From NCBI GenBank assembly GCA_003344405.1, contig NOWV01000021.1, forward strand, positions 186,001 through 250,000: a stretch of DNA of 64,000 nt. Direction: 5' to 3'. Shown here in pieces: positions 15,001-26,395 of the stretch. The position numbers and the translations under genes were made by a program. Under the pieces are notes generated by a model. It had not been told where the DNA came from and ran no database searches. It saw nothing but the letters and a program-made list of their open reading frames with translations. The stretch's first letter is position 1. Each line of letters opens with the position of its first letter. This stretch comes from Trichoplax sp. H2. Taxonomy: Eukaryota; Placozoa; Uniplacotomia; Trichoplacea.

Positions 15001-17427
15001 CTAGGATACATAAAAACATTTTCAAATGTTTGTTTTTGGCATTGGAATGCCATTGATGGTACTGATTCATTATAACCATTCATTCAACCTCGATCGAATT
15101 TTTCGTTAACAACTTTTTGCTATAGTTACAATAATACAAAAGTTCTGGAAATACGCTAGAGAACAATCAACATTTTGGTTCTATTCATGTATCACCGTTT
15201 CACAAATCATTGCCTAGCCATAATAGTAAAAGCGTTCCATCCGTTCATTTTTCTACCCAATTAGAGCTCTAATCTGTCGCTCAGTATATATTTATAATCA
15301 TCGTTATCAATCATGGATTACGGCCACACCAGGCTTCAAGTACGGTATAAACTATAGAGCTATAAACGCTTTCTTATTCATAGACTAATATAGAAAGCAA
15401 TGATTGTCACGTTTTCAAGTTATCTTGTTGTCATTAATTCCATAAAAGTTTAATTTTTATATCCATCATACATGTTATAATTATGTATTTCGTTATAATA
15501 TAAACAAACATAACACCATTTCCGCTATCTTATCATGTCCTATTAATTTAATATTGAACTAACACTTCTATGACGTTCACTACGGTGCTTTTTGAATACT
15601 TCTATTTTTATCCTCTTATTGTAATAATTTGAATCTTTTATGAGTATAGAGAATCAACTAATTCTTGAAAGTTGTGTTTATCTCGCATTTATTAACCTTC
15701 ACCTTTTCTCATATCGTGTGAAATAGTATAGTAATTTAGGAAGATAACGTCACAAGTTAAATGATGGCAATCGTGTTGATGCAAAAATGTATTTACAACA
15801 TTTAAATTTATCAACAACAAAATTGGGTGTAGCAAAATGAAATTAAATTTGATTTAAATGACGACATAATATGAATGATGACAGAATGTGAACTCTATGA
15901 ATCGATTTTATATATTGACTCAGCTAATAAGTTGATCAATGATGATGTATCACGAGATTGATTGAATTAATCCTATGTTCTATTTAAATTGATTAGCTTC
16001 AGCGTCCTTCCAACCCAGGCTAATTTCATCCAATACTAGCTGTGGGTATATAGGTTGGCCAACTCTTCAACAACCCAGTGATACTAGCAATCAAGGCGTG
16101 TACTACCAATTAATAGATCCTACTAGGGGTCAAGTCCGTTATAACGGCACCATGACAACTACAGTGCTATGCATCGACAACAGACGTAATGCCGCTATTT
16201 TCAACTTGCAATTAATTGCTATACTGACGTAAGTTGTATCATGAATAATTCATAACTACATTCTAGTAAGAATGCAACAATATTATAACAATGCTATTTT
16301 GAATAGTGAATAAACTACGTAACGATAGAACAAGAATATGCTTATAATGATATTTCGTTCATGAATAATCGACCTAAGAATTGTGTAAAATCAACAATAC
16401 GTTAATCTGATCGTCGATGAAAGCATAACAATGAATTAATAGTTGAATTTTTAATTATGATATGTTATCGATTGGCCACAGTAACGGAGTATTTATAAGC
16501 AACACGACAAGCTTTCAGCTAGCAGAAACAGTTGCAGCGCTTGCTGTGTTGACAACGCTTGAAATTGCTGGAATTGTATGTGGTATTCTTTTACTCCTTG
16601 TCATGGCTGTATGTGCAGTATACGTTTATCGTAAGATCCACTTAAATCATCAAATCAACCAACCACTTTCTACACGTAAACTTTATGTTGATGTAAGTAT
16701 CATTAGTAAGATAACACAATTAATTTATTATTTGATGCAATGATAATATTGGGTAGATAATGTAGTGGTGTATGATAGCCAAAGCTATTCATCTAGTGGA
16801 TAAGTTAATATCGTATTATTGAATTTATTTCGGGTAGGATATTCCATTGGTTGAGGCACAAGAAACGGCTATTAATTTCTCACTATTTTCCCATCGAGCT
16901 CGGAGTAACAATGTATCATTAGAGCCGATTAAAGAAAGTGGAGAAGATATCGGTCCGACTGAATATGGTAGTGATGATAACGATATTGATGAAAATAGTG
17001 ATTCTTTTGATGCACCTCCAGAAGTTGTGGAAGAAATTATTGCTCCAGTCTCTAGTAATCGAAATAGTCAACCACCCAGTCGTTCAGCATCTATAGGATC
17101 CAAGTTATCAAAAAAAAGTGTAAATTTCAATGTAAGGCTATATTGTAATATTAATCCTATTATGGATCATCTTTCAATTTTATCTTAACTTAATATCGTT
17201 TCATTTTCCTATAGGAGGAAATAAGAGGTAACGTTACAGTCACTACTGTAGAAATGAATGGTGAACTTTACGAAATCCATGAAGGAGAATTTTCCTTTGA
17301 TCCAAATTGTTCAAATGGAGATGATAACATCGTTGGAAGGCCAAGAAGTAGCTCCATCATCATTGATGATATGCCTCCGACTTTGTTGCAATCTTCTAAA
17401 TCGGCAACAGAAACATCTCCAACTTAA
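1..17427 (+). CDS. Giant cadherin-repeat / mucin-stalk / FN3-like single-pass adhesion receptor (5' end outside window)
   Basis: Exons read as <1-86, 1070-8940, 10514-12725, 12825-13038, 13196-13239, 16003-16228, 16482-16692, 16838-17131 and 17215-17427 (TAA stop); every junction is GT-AG and phases agree (1,0,1,2,1,2,0,0). The first two exons encode cadherin repeats (1-86 joined to 1070-about 1290; about 1290-1570; a degenerate third to about 1910) with FxI-TGxI and ATDKD-type motifs. From about 1930 to 12,450 the protein is a Ser/Thr-rich repetitive stalk, probably heavily O-glycosylated. Two FN3-like stretches follow (12,450-12,725; 12,825-13,239), then a pre-membrane exon, one helix (16,564-16,632, ending in YRK) and an acidic/Ser-rich cytoplasmic tail without a catenin-binding domain that I recognise. 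Expected role: surface adhesion or a glycocalyx-like spacer. The 8940^10514 junction is the least certain step; without it the frame stops at 9055. Confidence 0.72.
87..1069 (+). other. Receptor intron 1
   Basis: The cadherin exon ends at 86 (phase 1, GT at 87) and the frame resumes at 1070 after AG, giving continuous cadherin sequence (SGT-GCWSV-VSYSF). No coding content is seen inside; about half of it is an imperfect tandem repeat listed separately. Confidence 0.75.
355..830. repeat. Degenerate ~120-140-bp tandem repeat in intron 1
   Basis: Four related units start near 357, 496, 630 and 752. Each carries a version of 'gatctaggctat', then 'atagtaaat...tta', then 'aagagttacaga', and most are separated by 'cttcactagctatatt'. 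Spacing is roughly 122-139 bp and identity falls clearly between units, so this is an old array. Confidence 0.7.
3226..4700 (+). repeat. 363-bp (121-aa) near-identical tandem repeat
   Basis: The word 'gaatctagtcaacaacttg' recurs at 3226, 3589, 3826, 4189 and 4552. Spacing is 363, 237, 363 and 363 bp; the short unit lacks 126 bp (42 codons), so frame is kept. Only scattered substitutions separate the copies, so this part of the stalk expanded recently or is homogenised by unequal exchange or conversion. Confidence 0.93.
5480..5970 (+). repeat. ~123-129-bp (41-43 aa) short tandem units
   Basis: Units contain 'YYNSLQSDR', then a 'TEDxHSSTLP' stretch and 'FQLSDTQTxLYYN'. The Tyr-Tyr-Asn codons start at 5602, 5725 and 5854, giving steps of 123 and 129 bp, with a less similar unit before them. 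This looks like an internal amplification of half of the larger stalk unit. Confidence 0.8.
8941..10513 (+). other. Probable intron made of decayed stalk repeats
   Basis: The stalk frame stops at TGA 9055-9057, yet recognisable stalk units continue (ENIGSTSDLAINN after the stop, then a 'DQ' word near 9149, 9524 and 9880), broken by TAA at 9310 and later frameshifts. A good phase-0 donor, TTACAG|GTTAGT at 8940/8941, and a phase-0 acceptor, TTTCAG|TCTATT at 10513/10514, would remove every broken unit and rejoin the Ser-rich frame. Sister units read CAA|GTTAGT at the same place (about 6762 and 7140). The alternative is a true nonsense mutation ending the gene at 9057. Confidence 0.6.
10705..12035 (+). 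repeat. 213-bp (71-aa) tandem repeat, six full copies plus a partial one
   Basis: Units begin at 10705, 10918, 11131, 11344, 11557 and 11770, and a seventh starts at 11983 and diverges after about 12,035. Each encodes SNQLSTTYSSSAEGLGYSLS, DGFTFVTVASSQNRNPIS and QNSIEYPTISLLSQSS. The first copy is the most diverged (FIPTEGIGYS); inner copies differ by a few bases only. The unit is unrelated in sequence to the 363-bp stalk unit, so the stalk was extended twice by independent amplifications. Confidence 0.95.
13240..16002 (+). other. Long receptor intron (2.76 kb)
   Basis: It lies between the small FN3-like exon ending at 13239 (phase 1) and the pre-membrane exon starting at 16003. It is AT-rich throughout. 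I see no exon with splice sites and no convincing repeat; two overlapping opposite-strand open frames near 14,720-14,950 have no protein-like features. Confidence 0.6.
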
Positions 17428-17993
17428 TCACCGACGGCCTCACCAATACTTGTGTCGCCAGTATCGTCATCAACATCGTCGTCGCCATCCAACTCACCAC
17501 CATCATCTCCAGTCACCAAGCCCTTACCAGAGTTTCAACCATGATCGGCAACATCTGCATTGTCATCCATTAATGAAGATTTATCCAAGTCACAAATTTC
17601 ATCAGAGAAGATATCTTCATCACAATCACCAACTTCGGTATTGGAAGGTAAAGATTTACCTGAGTCTCCATCTCAATTATAAAAGATATCGTCAATGCAA
17701 TCATCATCACTTACCCAAGAAGATATATCATTATCTTTGCCAAGGCCGACATCAAATCTTCCAGAGCCACCTTCTTCTTCAGTGGAAGCGATATTACCAT
17801 CTCCACTACCATCACCGACTATGCGATCAATACCACAGCCACCCTCTCCATCAGCATCATTGCAACATTGCCATTATCAGAGTCACCTTCATCAAATAAT
17901 AAGACTGTAGAAACTACTTCGGAATCACCTACTGAATCGACAGATTCTGCATTATCGTCTGCGCCTTTGTTACAACATCAATCTGCATCCGAA
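17428..17993 (+). pseudogene. Decayed Ser/Pro-rich extension of the receptor tail
   Basis: Directly after the TAA at 17425-17427 the same frame keeps a strongly biased Ser/Pro/Thr composition (SPTASP, SPVSSSTSSSPSNSPPSSP and similar) for about 440 bases, interrupted only by TGA at 17542 and TAA at 17680. Near 17,860 the signal shifts into another frame (TLPLSESPSS...) and runs to TAA about 17,991-17,993. Codon-like composition held across stops in this way indicates a once longer cytoplasmic tail that lost its reading frame. A spliced or read-through form cannot be excluded. Confidence 0.65.
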
Positions 17994-18039
17994 TAATCTT
18001 CTCTTCCTGCTTTGCCGTTACTATCTTCAGAGATATACA

Positions 18040-18150
18040 TGACTATATAATGAGAAAAATGGTTTATATCAGAATTGCTTATAATGAGAAAAATGTATAT
18101 AATATAATAATATAATGAGAAAAATGGTTTACGCCACAATTGCTTACATC
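18040..18150. repeat. Short duplicated 'ataatgagaaaaatg' units
   Basis: The word 'tataatgagaaaaatggttta' occurs twice about 65 bp apart (about 18,047 and 18,112), both followed by 'caattgctta' or 'gaattgctta'. A shorter copy lies between them and a diverged one near 18,530. It may be a local duplication in or beyond the 3' UTR. Confidence 0.6.
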
Positions 18151-21100
18151 AATATCTTTATCTAGAGCAAAATGTATGCATACTAATTAAAAAATTTTCA
18201 TTCTAGAGTTACCTAAGGCAAATTTTAAAAAATTAATCATTATCGTTTGTTAATGTAAATTATATTTCACTGCCTGACTTCAGGTGATTGTTGTTACTAA
18301 AGAATATGGAGTTCTATAAACAGAAATTTTTCACTCGGACTAGGATAAACTCATTAACTATAAGTTAATTGAAAGATTATCGACTTAGTATTTCTTTATA
18401 AGATTTATTAGCCATATACGATTAGAAAATACTGTAGAATAAAATCAGAAAATAATTTTCTGAGATTTCGTAAGACCCGTTCAACTAAAAATTGTATAAA
18501 GTATAGTAGGAATTTTATAAAATATGAAGTATAATGAGAAAAAATAAAATTTTAAGTTATGTTACTTCTTCTTTCATAATATAGTACTGTATTGCTAATT
18601 AATTATATGAAATATTTATTATCTGTTTACAAATTCTATAAGAATAGCTTGAAATTTCAGCATGAACATCTTGTTTCGTTGTCCAAGGCTAAATCACCTT
18701 AAATCATTTTAAATGTTAAAATATTCAACCGTGTGTCTACTATGTCTAATTGTAAATTGAGATGGATCTGATGTATCTTTTTACTGCTTATTGCTTTCTA
18801 ATTTAACCAAATATCATTATAATTTGCTAACAAGAACAAAAAATTGAAAGTTTTATTGTCATTTTTAAACAACTGTTAGAGAAAAAATTATTGAATTAAT
18901 AAATTGAGTCAATCGTTATTACCAAAAGTAATACCTTGTCAATGCGTATTCATATAGTGACGACCACCTATCTTGCAGTAGATTGCAGCTGTAATCTAAC
19001 ATCTGATTTAGTATAGATGCTGGAATACAGTACCCTGATCAATCTGATGACTTTTGGTCTAAACAGTGAAGAGAATATTACATAGTATAAATGTTTAAAT
19101 ATTTATCGTAATAGACTATCATCTCAATAGGTACGGTAGAGATAAAATATTCTGCTTAGTGTGTCAACATCAAAGTTTTCATTTCTATGGCTATTTCATA
19201 GAGGAGGAGTCAGCATAATTATAGGTTTTCCTCCATTAAAATATTTGGAGTCACTCAAGTAAGATTTATTCTTTAATATTAAAGATTTGAAGTATGGCTG
19301 CAATCGTTGCATTAATTATTGTCTATCATCAGATTTGCTTTCGCAGTGACATGCTATATATAGTCAAAATCGATAATGAATTAGAACGTTTCGATATTAA
19401 TTTGCTTTAATGATCTGCATGTCTTCTAAATAAGGTATAAGTTATAAATTTAACTTGCTAGCACTAGAATCAAAATGATAATTATTGAATTTTATTTTAT
19501 AATTTTAATCTCGTTCACACCTCCTTTTCGAGTAAAATTACAAAACTCACGTCTTAGTCACCGATGCGAACAAATTATTAAATAGAGCTTTACATTTATC
19601 TTGTATATTATTATAATTAGTAATTATAATCTTTGTAAAAAGTGGAACGTTTCAACAACTTCCATGCAGGAATTTAAAATAGCTCTACAATTAGAATGAA
19701 TATTTTTACTAGCGGGAAACTTATAAACAATTTACTGAATTCAGGTAAATATGCGAACTAGAATTTATTTTATTAGAATTTAGTATTATATACGCGTAGT
19801 GCAGTACAATATAAATAGCTACAGTAGCTATGAAAATTAAGCTCTGATGCGATTGTATCTTAGAGATTTAAATTAAATAATTTCAAATTGAAATACTACT
19901 GATAGGCAAGTTGAATGTTTAAGATCATTTTTTAGGGATTATTTATTCAACGTAGAATATTTATCAACTATTCGCGATAGCTACAAAGATAGCATGACTT
20001 TAGACTTGCTGGTATTGTCTTTCAATAATAGTTTTAGAATATTTACAGTTAGCGTAAACTAGCATAATAACAGATGGTGAATTAATTGCTTCCAGATCTA
20101 AAAAATAAATATTAAATACTATTATTTAAATTGTTCCTTGTTTAATGTAATAAATATTGCATGAACGCTATATTGATCAAGAGAGAAAAGAACGTTAAAA
20201 ATATTCCAGAAATTCAAAATTTTTCAAACAAAGAGTACTACCAAGATAGCTTGTCGATTCCAACAATTTTTGCATTCTGCCATACCTTTGTGAATATACT
20301 CTGGGCTATCCTTTATACAATTAAGGATTGAATTATATTGGTAATATGTTTCAAATCTGTATAATAAACAAATCTTTGATCAGAGATTCTATATTGATAC
20401 TACAGAGTAGGACCCAATATTATTCTCGTTAATGTAATAATGAATACAAATCGATTCTGATAAAGATTATCTGTATCGTTTCCTAATAACAAGATTTCTA
20501 TAAGAATAAAATAATGACTTAATAACATAGACTTCTGACATATATCATCCAATATAATCTAGGCTATCTCAGTAGCACCCACCTACAAGAAAAATGGATA
20601 TTAGGTACGTTTTACAATGTTTACTTTTGCTCTTTCTGTAGGTAGATTTCTATTGATACCTTATAAAAACAGTGGCAGATTTTCTTGAATGCTTTGCTTA
20701 CCTAGTTCTGAAGACAGGATTCCAATTAATACGCTAATGATAGCAAGGACGTTTAGGAAATATATTTTAAAGCCAAGAATATACTTCTTATCACTTATTC
20801 CTTTCTATAATTAGCTATTTTTCACAAACTAAATACAATCTATGCTTCCTACAAGTGTTAACTGATATTGTATCTTTCATCTGCTAATATGTGCGTACTA
20901 TATATCTATGCCGCACGAATTCTTAAATCATCTTGACTTCTCTGCTTATCGGTATACTTGTATTACAAGTCATCAAATGTTATAACAGAAGTATTTCAGT
21001 TATTTTCATCATAATCCATATTCTTAGTCGAGCCTTCGATAATTCATTAAGTTAGTGGCTTGATCAGTTACTTCCTATAAAAGATTTCGAAAATCATTTG

Positions 21101-22600
21101 TTTCGAAGACGATCACAATATCAATAATCTATTCAATAAGGTCTTCTAATGATATATTAATAGAGAATTGAAGTAGATAATTAAATTCATTTTATTAAGC
21201 CTTCTGTAAATCTTTATGAAAGAATCAGTAGCTTATCGAAGGTAAATGTTAATCATTTTTCTTATACCAGCACTTCCTACTAGATCCTCTCTTGCATTAG
21301 AAGAAGTTCTTTCATCGTAAATAAATATCTGAATGAAAACTCAAATTCCTTAATGATGCCGATGCTTCCTAGTATGCCTTGCATTAATAGTATATTAGCA
21401 GTATCACGTGTACTCTTAAGCATTATAACTATTCATCTATTTATCTAAAATTTTAGACAGTTTTCATCAAATCTACAATTCAATCCTAGCTGTGTCTTAC
21501 AGAAACAAGCAAGGTAAAATTAATACTAACAAATACAAGGGTTACATCCGCGATATGTATTTGTGTATTGAACATTAAATATTTTTAATTTACTTTGGGC
21601 CAATGAAAGAACAACTATAAGAAGTTTTTATTTCATCCCGCACCGGATACCTTTTTTCATTTTATATCATACTGTTTATTACTTTCGTAATCTATTTTCT
21701 GTATGATTTAATTTCCCTATCTACCTGATTATCAAATTGGCCTTACACTGTATTCAGTTATTCGGATTATCTTTTTCTTTAAATATTCAGCATATCAAGC
21801 TCCAGAAGTAATGTACGGTGATTATATGAATTTATGAGATTTGTTAAGATTTTTTATCACTATAGCACTTTGTTGCGATGACATATCCATAGGAAGATAA
21901 ATTCACTCGGAGCTAAATAATGATGCAAAATTATTAGAAATTTCCTAATCCCTCATAGCCAATGTAATATACCGCTACGGGGTTAGATTACAGTGAACTC
22001 TCTCTATATACATTGTATTGGTTGTTATACAGTAGATAACTTGCTATCGAGGTTATAGAATTATAAAACTAATTCATATTTTAGTAAGGACAAATAAATT
22101 AGTTAGATATCTAATTCATTAGGGGCCGCAAAGGTCAAACCGTTTTCTGATCGTGATTAATCTCGTGATTAATCTCTTATTTCACTTGTTTATTAATTTA
22201 TACGATGTAGTAGCATAGATTAAAAAAAATCATTAATACATTAATAGGGTGATTGATCTGCTATCATTAAGCTAATTAACAATTGTTGTTTATTTGGCGA
22301 CTTATTTTCATCTGATTGTGATCGACTACAGTAGAATGGCCTAATATTTGCAAATTTTATAATTGATTTATGATGAATAAAATATTAAACGAAGATTTTA
22401 ATAAAAGTGATAAATCTATTAGCAATCAGCATTTTCTAGGCATCTATTAACCATATTATCGTCAGTGATAGTGTTTATTGTATTCATCAATCATATTGTA
22501 GTCAAATATCGGGATCATGGATTGTTGACCATAGTGAATAGACTATCGTCATTAAATACAACTAAAAGCTGATATCAAACAAATTAATTAAAATATGTAA
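18150..22600. other. Non-coding stretch after the receptor gene
   Basis: AT-rich sequence without a recognisable gene. The only coding-like trace is on the minus strand near 20,702-20,790: a hydrophobic stretch (YFLNVLAIISVLIGILSSEL) followed at once by a GTAAGC donor. I found no partner exon, so it is not called as a gene. Confidence 0.5.
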
Positions 22601-22880
22601 AGGGAGGGACTAGAGGTTATTTGGACTGCTTACAATATAAAATGCTGTAACCTTCTGCTGGGTTAAGATGGAAGTCAAGTGGGCATTGCCATGGTTGTTG
22701 CCACAAGAGAACTGGTTAGATCTTCATCATGACATTAAACAGTAGTTATAGTTGGTCTGGCTATATCAATAGGAAGTGAGAGAAGCTTTACCGACCTTCC
22801 TAACCAACAATGCACATGGTCTAGTAAAGAAAGGCATCCTGTGGTTTATTGATAACATCCTGCACTATCGTGAAAAAGAA
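22600..22880 (+). other. GC-richer block with broken coding-like frames
   Basis: Base composition rises above the surroundings. Short protein-like stretches appear in two frames (for example DGSQVGIAMVVATRELV; VREALPTFLTNNAHGLVKKG) separated by stops. I cannot assign a family. It lies just upstream of the decayed receptor paralog and may be part of the same degraded locus. Confidence 0.25.
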
Positions 22881-22929
22881 AATAAGCAATAACTTATGAT
22901 TTATTTAAATTAATAGTTATCTTTGGTCT

Positions 22930-24209
22930 AGGAATACTACTACTATTCAGTCCACTTCTATTCATCATTAGAAATTACCTAGATATTATACCGACTGACT
23001 CGTTTTTTGGGCCGATACCCTAACGGATGATTGGGACTATATATTACAATCTACTCGATCGTAACCGAATTGTAATCTATGCTCATAATAGACGTACTAA
23101 ACGTGTTGGAATTGATTTCCAATACCTCAAGCTTGTAGCTACGACAAGGTTGCGTTAGTTAGTTAGTTAGTTAAATTGTATAAAAATATTAATCTTATAA
23201 ATTCTAGTCGATGAATGTCTTAGAATATATCAACCGGTAAAATGTTTAGATTAGTTGTGAACAGCCAAAACTAAATCTAAAAATATTATAGTATCTTTAG
23301 CGATAAAACGTTAGTAGGGAAATTGCAAAATTTTGAAATAGCTACTCTTGTTCCTGCTTTGAGCCTTAGGGGATTGATAGTAGTCGTTTCTTGCAGTACC
23401 ATATTACTGCTATTATTACTAATCCTGATATTCCTAGCGTGCAAACGAAGATTGAATATTATTTAAAGTCAATATCATACTCAAGCAGAAAATTAACTTA
23501 ATTTATTATAGCAATCTTTATTTATCACTCTTATAGCCGTAAATGCAGCTAGCTAAATAAACTTCTTAGTAACTAATGGTATTTCTTACTATTAAAATCT
23601 ACAGTATATCTGTATCACCATAGCTAATTCATTTTGTTAAAGTTATTATGTTTACCTAGTCCACTCCAGATAAAGTCATTAATGCAATTTTATCTCTTAA
23701 TTTTTATAGCCTTTAGGTACGTCCGATAATTTAAATATGCAAAATTTAGATTTGCAAGTATATAGAACCGAATTTGATGATGTTCCTACTCTGGAAACTA
23801 ACGGATTAACTAAACACGATGACGAACATCATGATGGATACGAGGGAGGGCTACAATTAATGGCATTCCTGCCAAAAAGTTCACAATTGAGGTAATCGTT
23901 TGCAAGACAGTAAATATTATTTGATATGAATGCTGGAACTGTTACATTAGCCTTAATCTTGAAGCTCAGTTCCAAATTGTAATTATCTAGTCGAAAGCTG
24001 TAATAAATACTCAGAGTCTCTATTGTATTTTTGTAGTATATGTAAGTCTAACAGAGCTGTGAAATATGAGACTATTAACATATTGTATATCTGATCTGAT
24101 TTATTTAGGGTGAGCTTCGAGATACGTCGTACGATACATTGGGTGTACTAATTGATGGAGTTCCATACACTAGAGTTGAAGGATATTTTGAATTTTCTGA
24201 AGAATTATA
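22930..24209 (+). pseudogene. Decayed paralog of the receptor's last four exons
   Basis: Four pieces match the receptor's final exons in order. About 22,985-23,150 resembles the pre-membrane exon (IYYNLLDRN...HNRRTKR against VYYQLIDPT...DNRRNAA) but has TAA at 23021. About 23,325-23,466 resembles the membrane exon: a hydrophobic helix ending in CKRR, then an early TAA. The piece from about 23,711 to 23,892 (after TATAG, ending AG|GTAATC) is an acidic tail exon that, like the receptor's, opens with Pro-Leu. The piece from about 24,112 to 24,209 (GELRDT...VLIDGVPYTRVEGYFEF, TAG stop) matches the receptor's EEIRGN...MNGELYEIHEGEFSF. No cadherin or stalk exons were found upstream, so this is a partial duplicate or the remains of a neighbouring gene. 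Confidence 0.65.
23154..23173. repeat. (GTTA)5 microsatellite
   Basis: Five GTTA units sit just after the likely exon end of the first piece of the decayed receptor paralog. Confidence 0.85.
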
Positions 24210-26395
24210 GTCCTTCAAAGTAATAAAAAATTACGTAGTTACGGTAAATACGAGCTGACTCCGTTCGATATTGGCTAAAATTTCAGTTCAATATAATTAT
24301 TTATTAATTATAACTAAAAAATATACTTAAAACCTTTATAGATAATTATCCTTTGTACATATCTCACATGTAAACATAGAATTTATCATTGTCACTTATT
24401 ACATACTTATAATACTTTCTATACAGTAAGAAAAAGAATTTTAATTTCACCTACCCAATCTTAATTGTAACTTAGCAAATTAGATATGAAATCATCTATG
24501 CATTTCAATTTTTTTTAAAATATACGTATATATGACAAGATTAAAGCGACTGATACTATTATCTTATTAGTCAACCAACATGAAATTATGATTGTAAAAG
24601 TTTGTAAACTAAATGAAATTAGATATTGTTTTTTAATACTTACCGTAGCTACTGTATTCGCAATTTACTGTGGTTAAAGTACGTAAATAAGTTTTCGATG
24701 CGATACGATTAAATAAAGATTGTGATGTTTTAAATTTACTCAGTTATTGCTGCGTAAAGTCGATGATCTATCATTGTCCTGTTATTATTTATGATGTTAA
24801 TATCCATCTTTAATGGATAAAATATATTTGAGGTATATTGTACTTTGCAGCATGAGTATGATTGGGATTAAGATTTTTCGTTTAGATTCATTTTTAATCA
24901 CTTAGTATCATATGAATTTTAAATACATAACTTAAATTTGTCAGTAAGAGTAAGACCTATGACGAAAGTTGGCTACATTAATTCTAATCTTTAGAACTAC
25001 TCATATTACTGATTATATGAACTATAGATTACGAATCAGCAGTCTTATAGATCGAATACAGTGTACATCGAGAGTCGTTGAATACTACCGTATGCGTACA
25101 ACCATATATTATAGTAATAAATGATACATCGTATCGAAGATCGGGCCAGAAATTTCAAGGGGGAGAAACTGTTAGCAAGATTAAATTTAGGCTTTAGCTA
25201 ATACGATCACATTCAAGACTTTCATAATGTCGAAATTAATGTGAACTATGAATTGATATCATGAATCAACTCATTGCAATATTGCATAGTAGTTTCAGCT
25301 CTTTTAGCGAATCTATATCCAATTTACAATTGATGAAAAACTGTATAATCTAATTGTTTAGTGCCACCATAATTAGTAATAAACTAGCCGTATAGTTAAC
25401 AATTAATTAAGCGTAGATTAAAGAGTTGGTCTATTAATATCGTAACTATTATAAATATTCGTATTTTAAATATAATTGAACGCCTCTAGGATTGAGAAGT
25501 TTATATAAAAAGTAATAGCAAAGATTCAAATCACTACACTACAATTATATAAGAGCATTTCTGAAGTTTAACATTTGAAACCTTATGGGATCAAATTAAT
25601 AAAAATAAGTAATCTACTATAGTTACTTCAGCTAGAATTATAGCGAGGAGAGTTTTCGTTAGATAAAGGGTTTTAGAATAGTAATTTACTTTCATCATGC
25701 AAGAACCTAGCTAAAATGTGAAATAGTAAGTAGTTTAATTAAAATTTGTGTGCTGTAGCAGTGTATGTCTTAAGAAGCTAGAATCTAGCATTTACGAGTA
25801 TTTCAAATCAGAGCTAATAAGATATGATTAGGCCAAAAATTTTCGTTTATTCTTAAACGAACTACTAATAATTATTATAATGATTAAAAATATACAGAAG
25901 CCGTAAGATTTTGGAAATCAACGTCACCTAAATTTACCATTATTTCATATTTTAAAACAATGATTTACAGTAAGCTATGAGTAGTTGGTATTGAGTAGGG
26001 TTGTATATAAAGCACAACGGTAATAATATGTTGACAATCAATATGCATGAAAATATGTTAACAGTTACTTATCGGCTATCCAGTTACATAACTGTTTATA
26101 ATAATCGAAATAAGAACAATAGCTGGAACAGAATAATACATAGAGCATGCATGGAAACATCCGTTCGACAGGAATGATTACTAACTTTGGTAAATGTTAG
26201 TTAATATATCATAACAATTGAATACACCAGACAAACGAGCACTTTCAATAATTAAAATCAATTACGAAATATCGAGGGAGCTACTAGATTTGGCGGAAGT
26301 ATTCTACTAGACAATTTCGTGATTACTACTATTTACCATACACTTGTCCTTAGTGGATCGAATTAGTAGTGTAAACTTTCATTTGCAGTTCCAAT
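24210..26395. other. Non-coding stretch between receptor paralog and ERH
   Basis: AT-rich sequence. I see no exon, tRNA or repeat that I can support. The last few hundred bases must include the ERH 3' UTR, since that gene is read leftwards and stops at 26396. Confidence 0.55.

Noticed and set aside
17258-17899. 213-codon His/Gln-rich open frame overlapping the receptor tail
   Set aside because: It is an out-of-frame shadow of the Ser/Pro-rich tail and its decayed extension.
9055-17993. Alternative genetic code or programmed stop read-through to explain in-frame stops in the receptor
   Set aside because: All other genes here use TAA, TAG and TGA as normal stops, and both affected regions also contain frameshifts, so decay or splicing explains them better.
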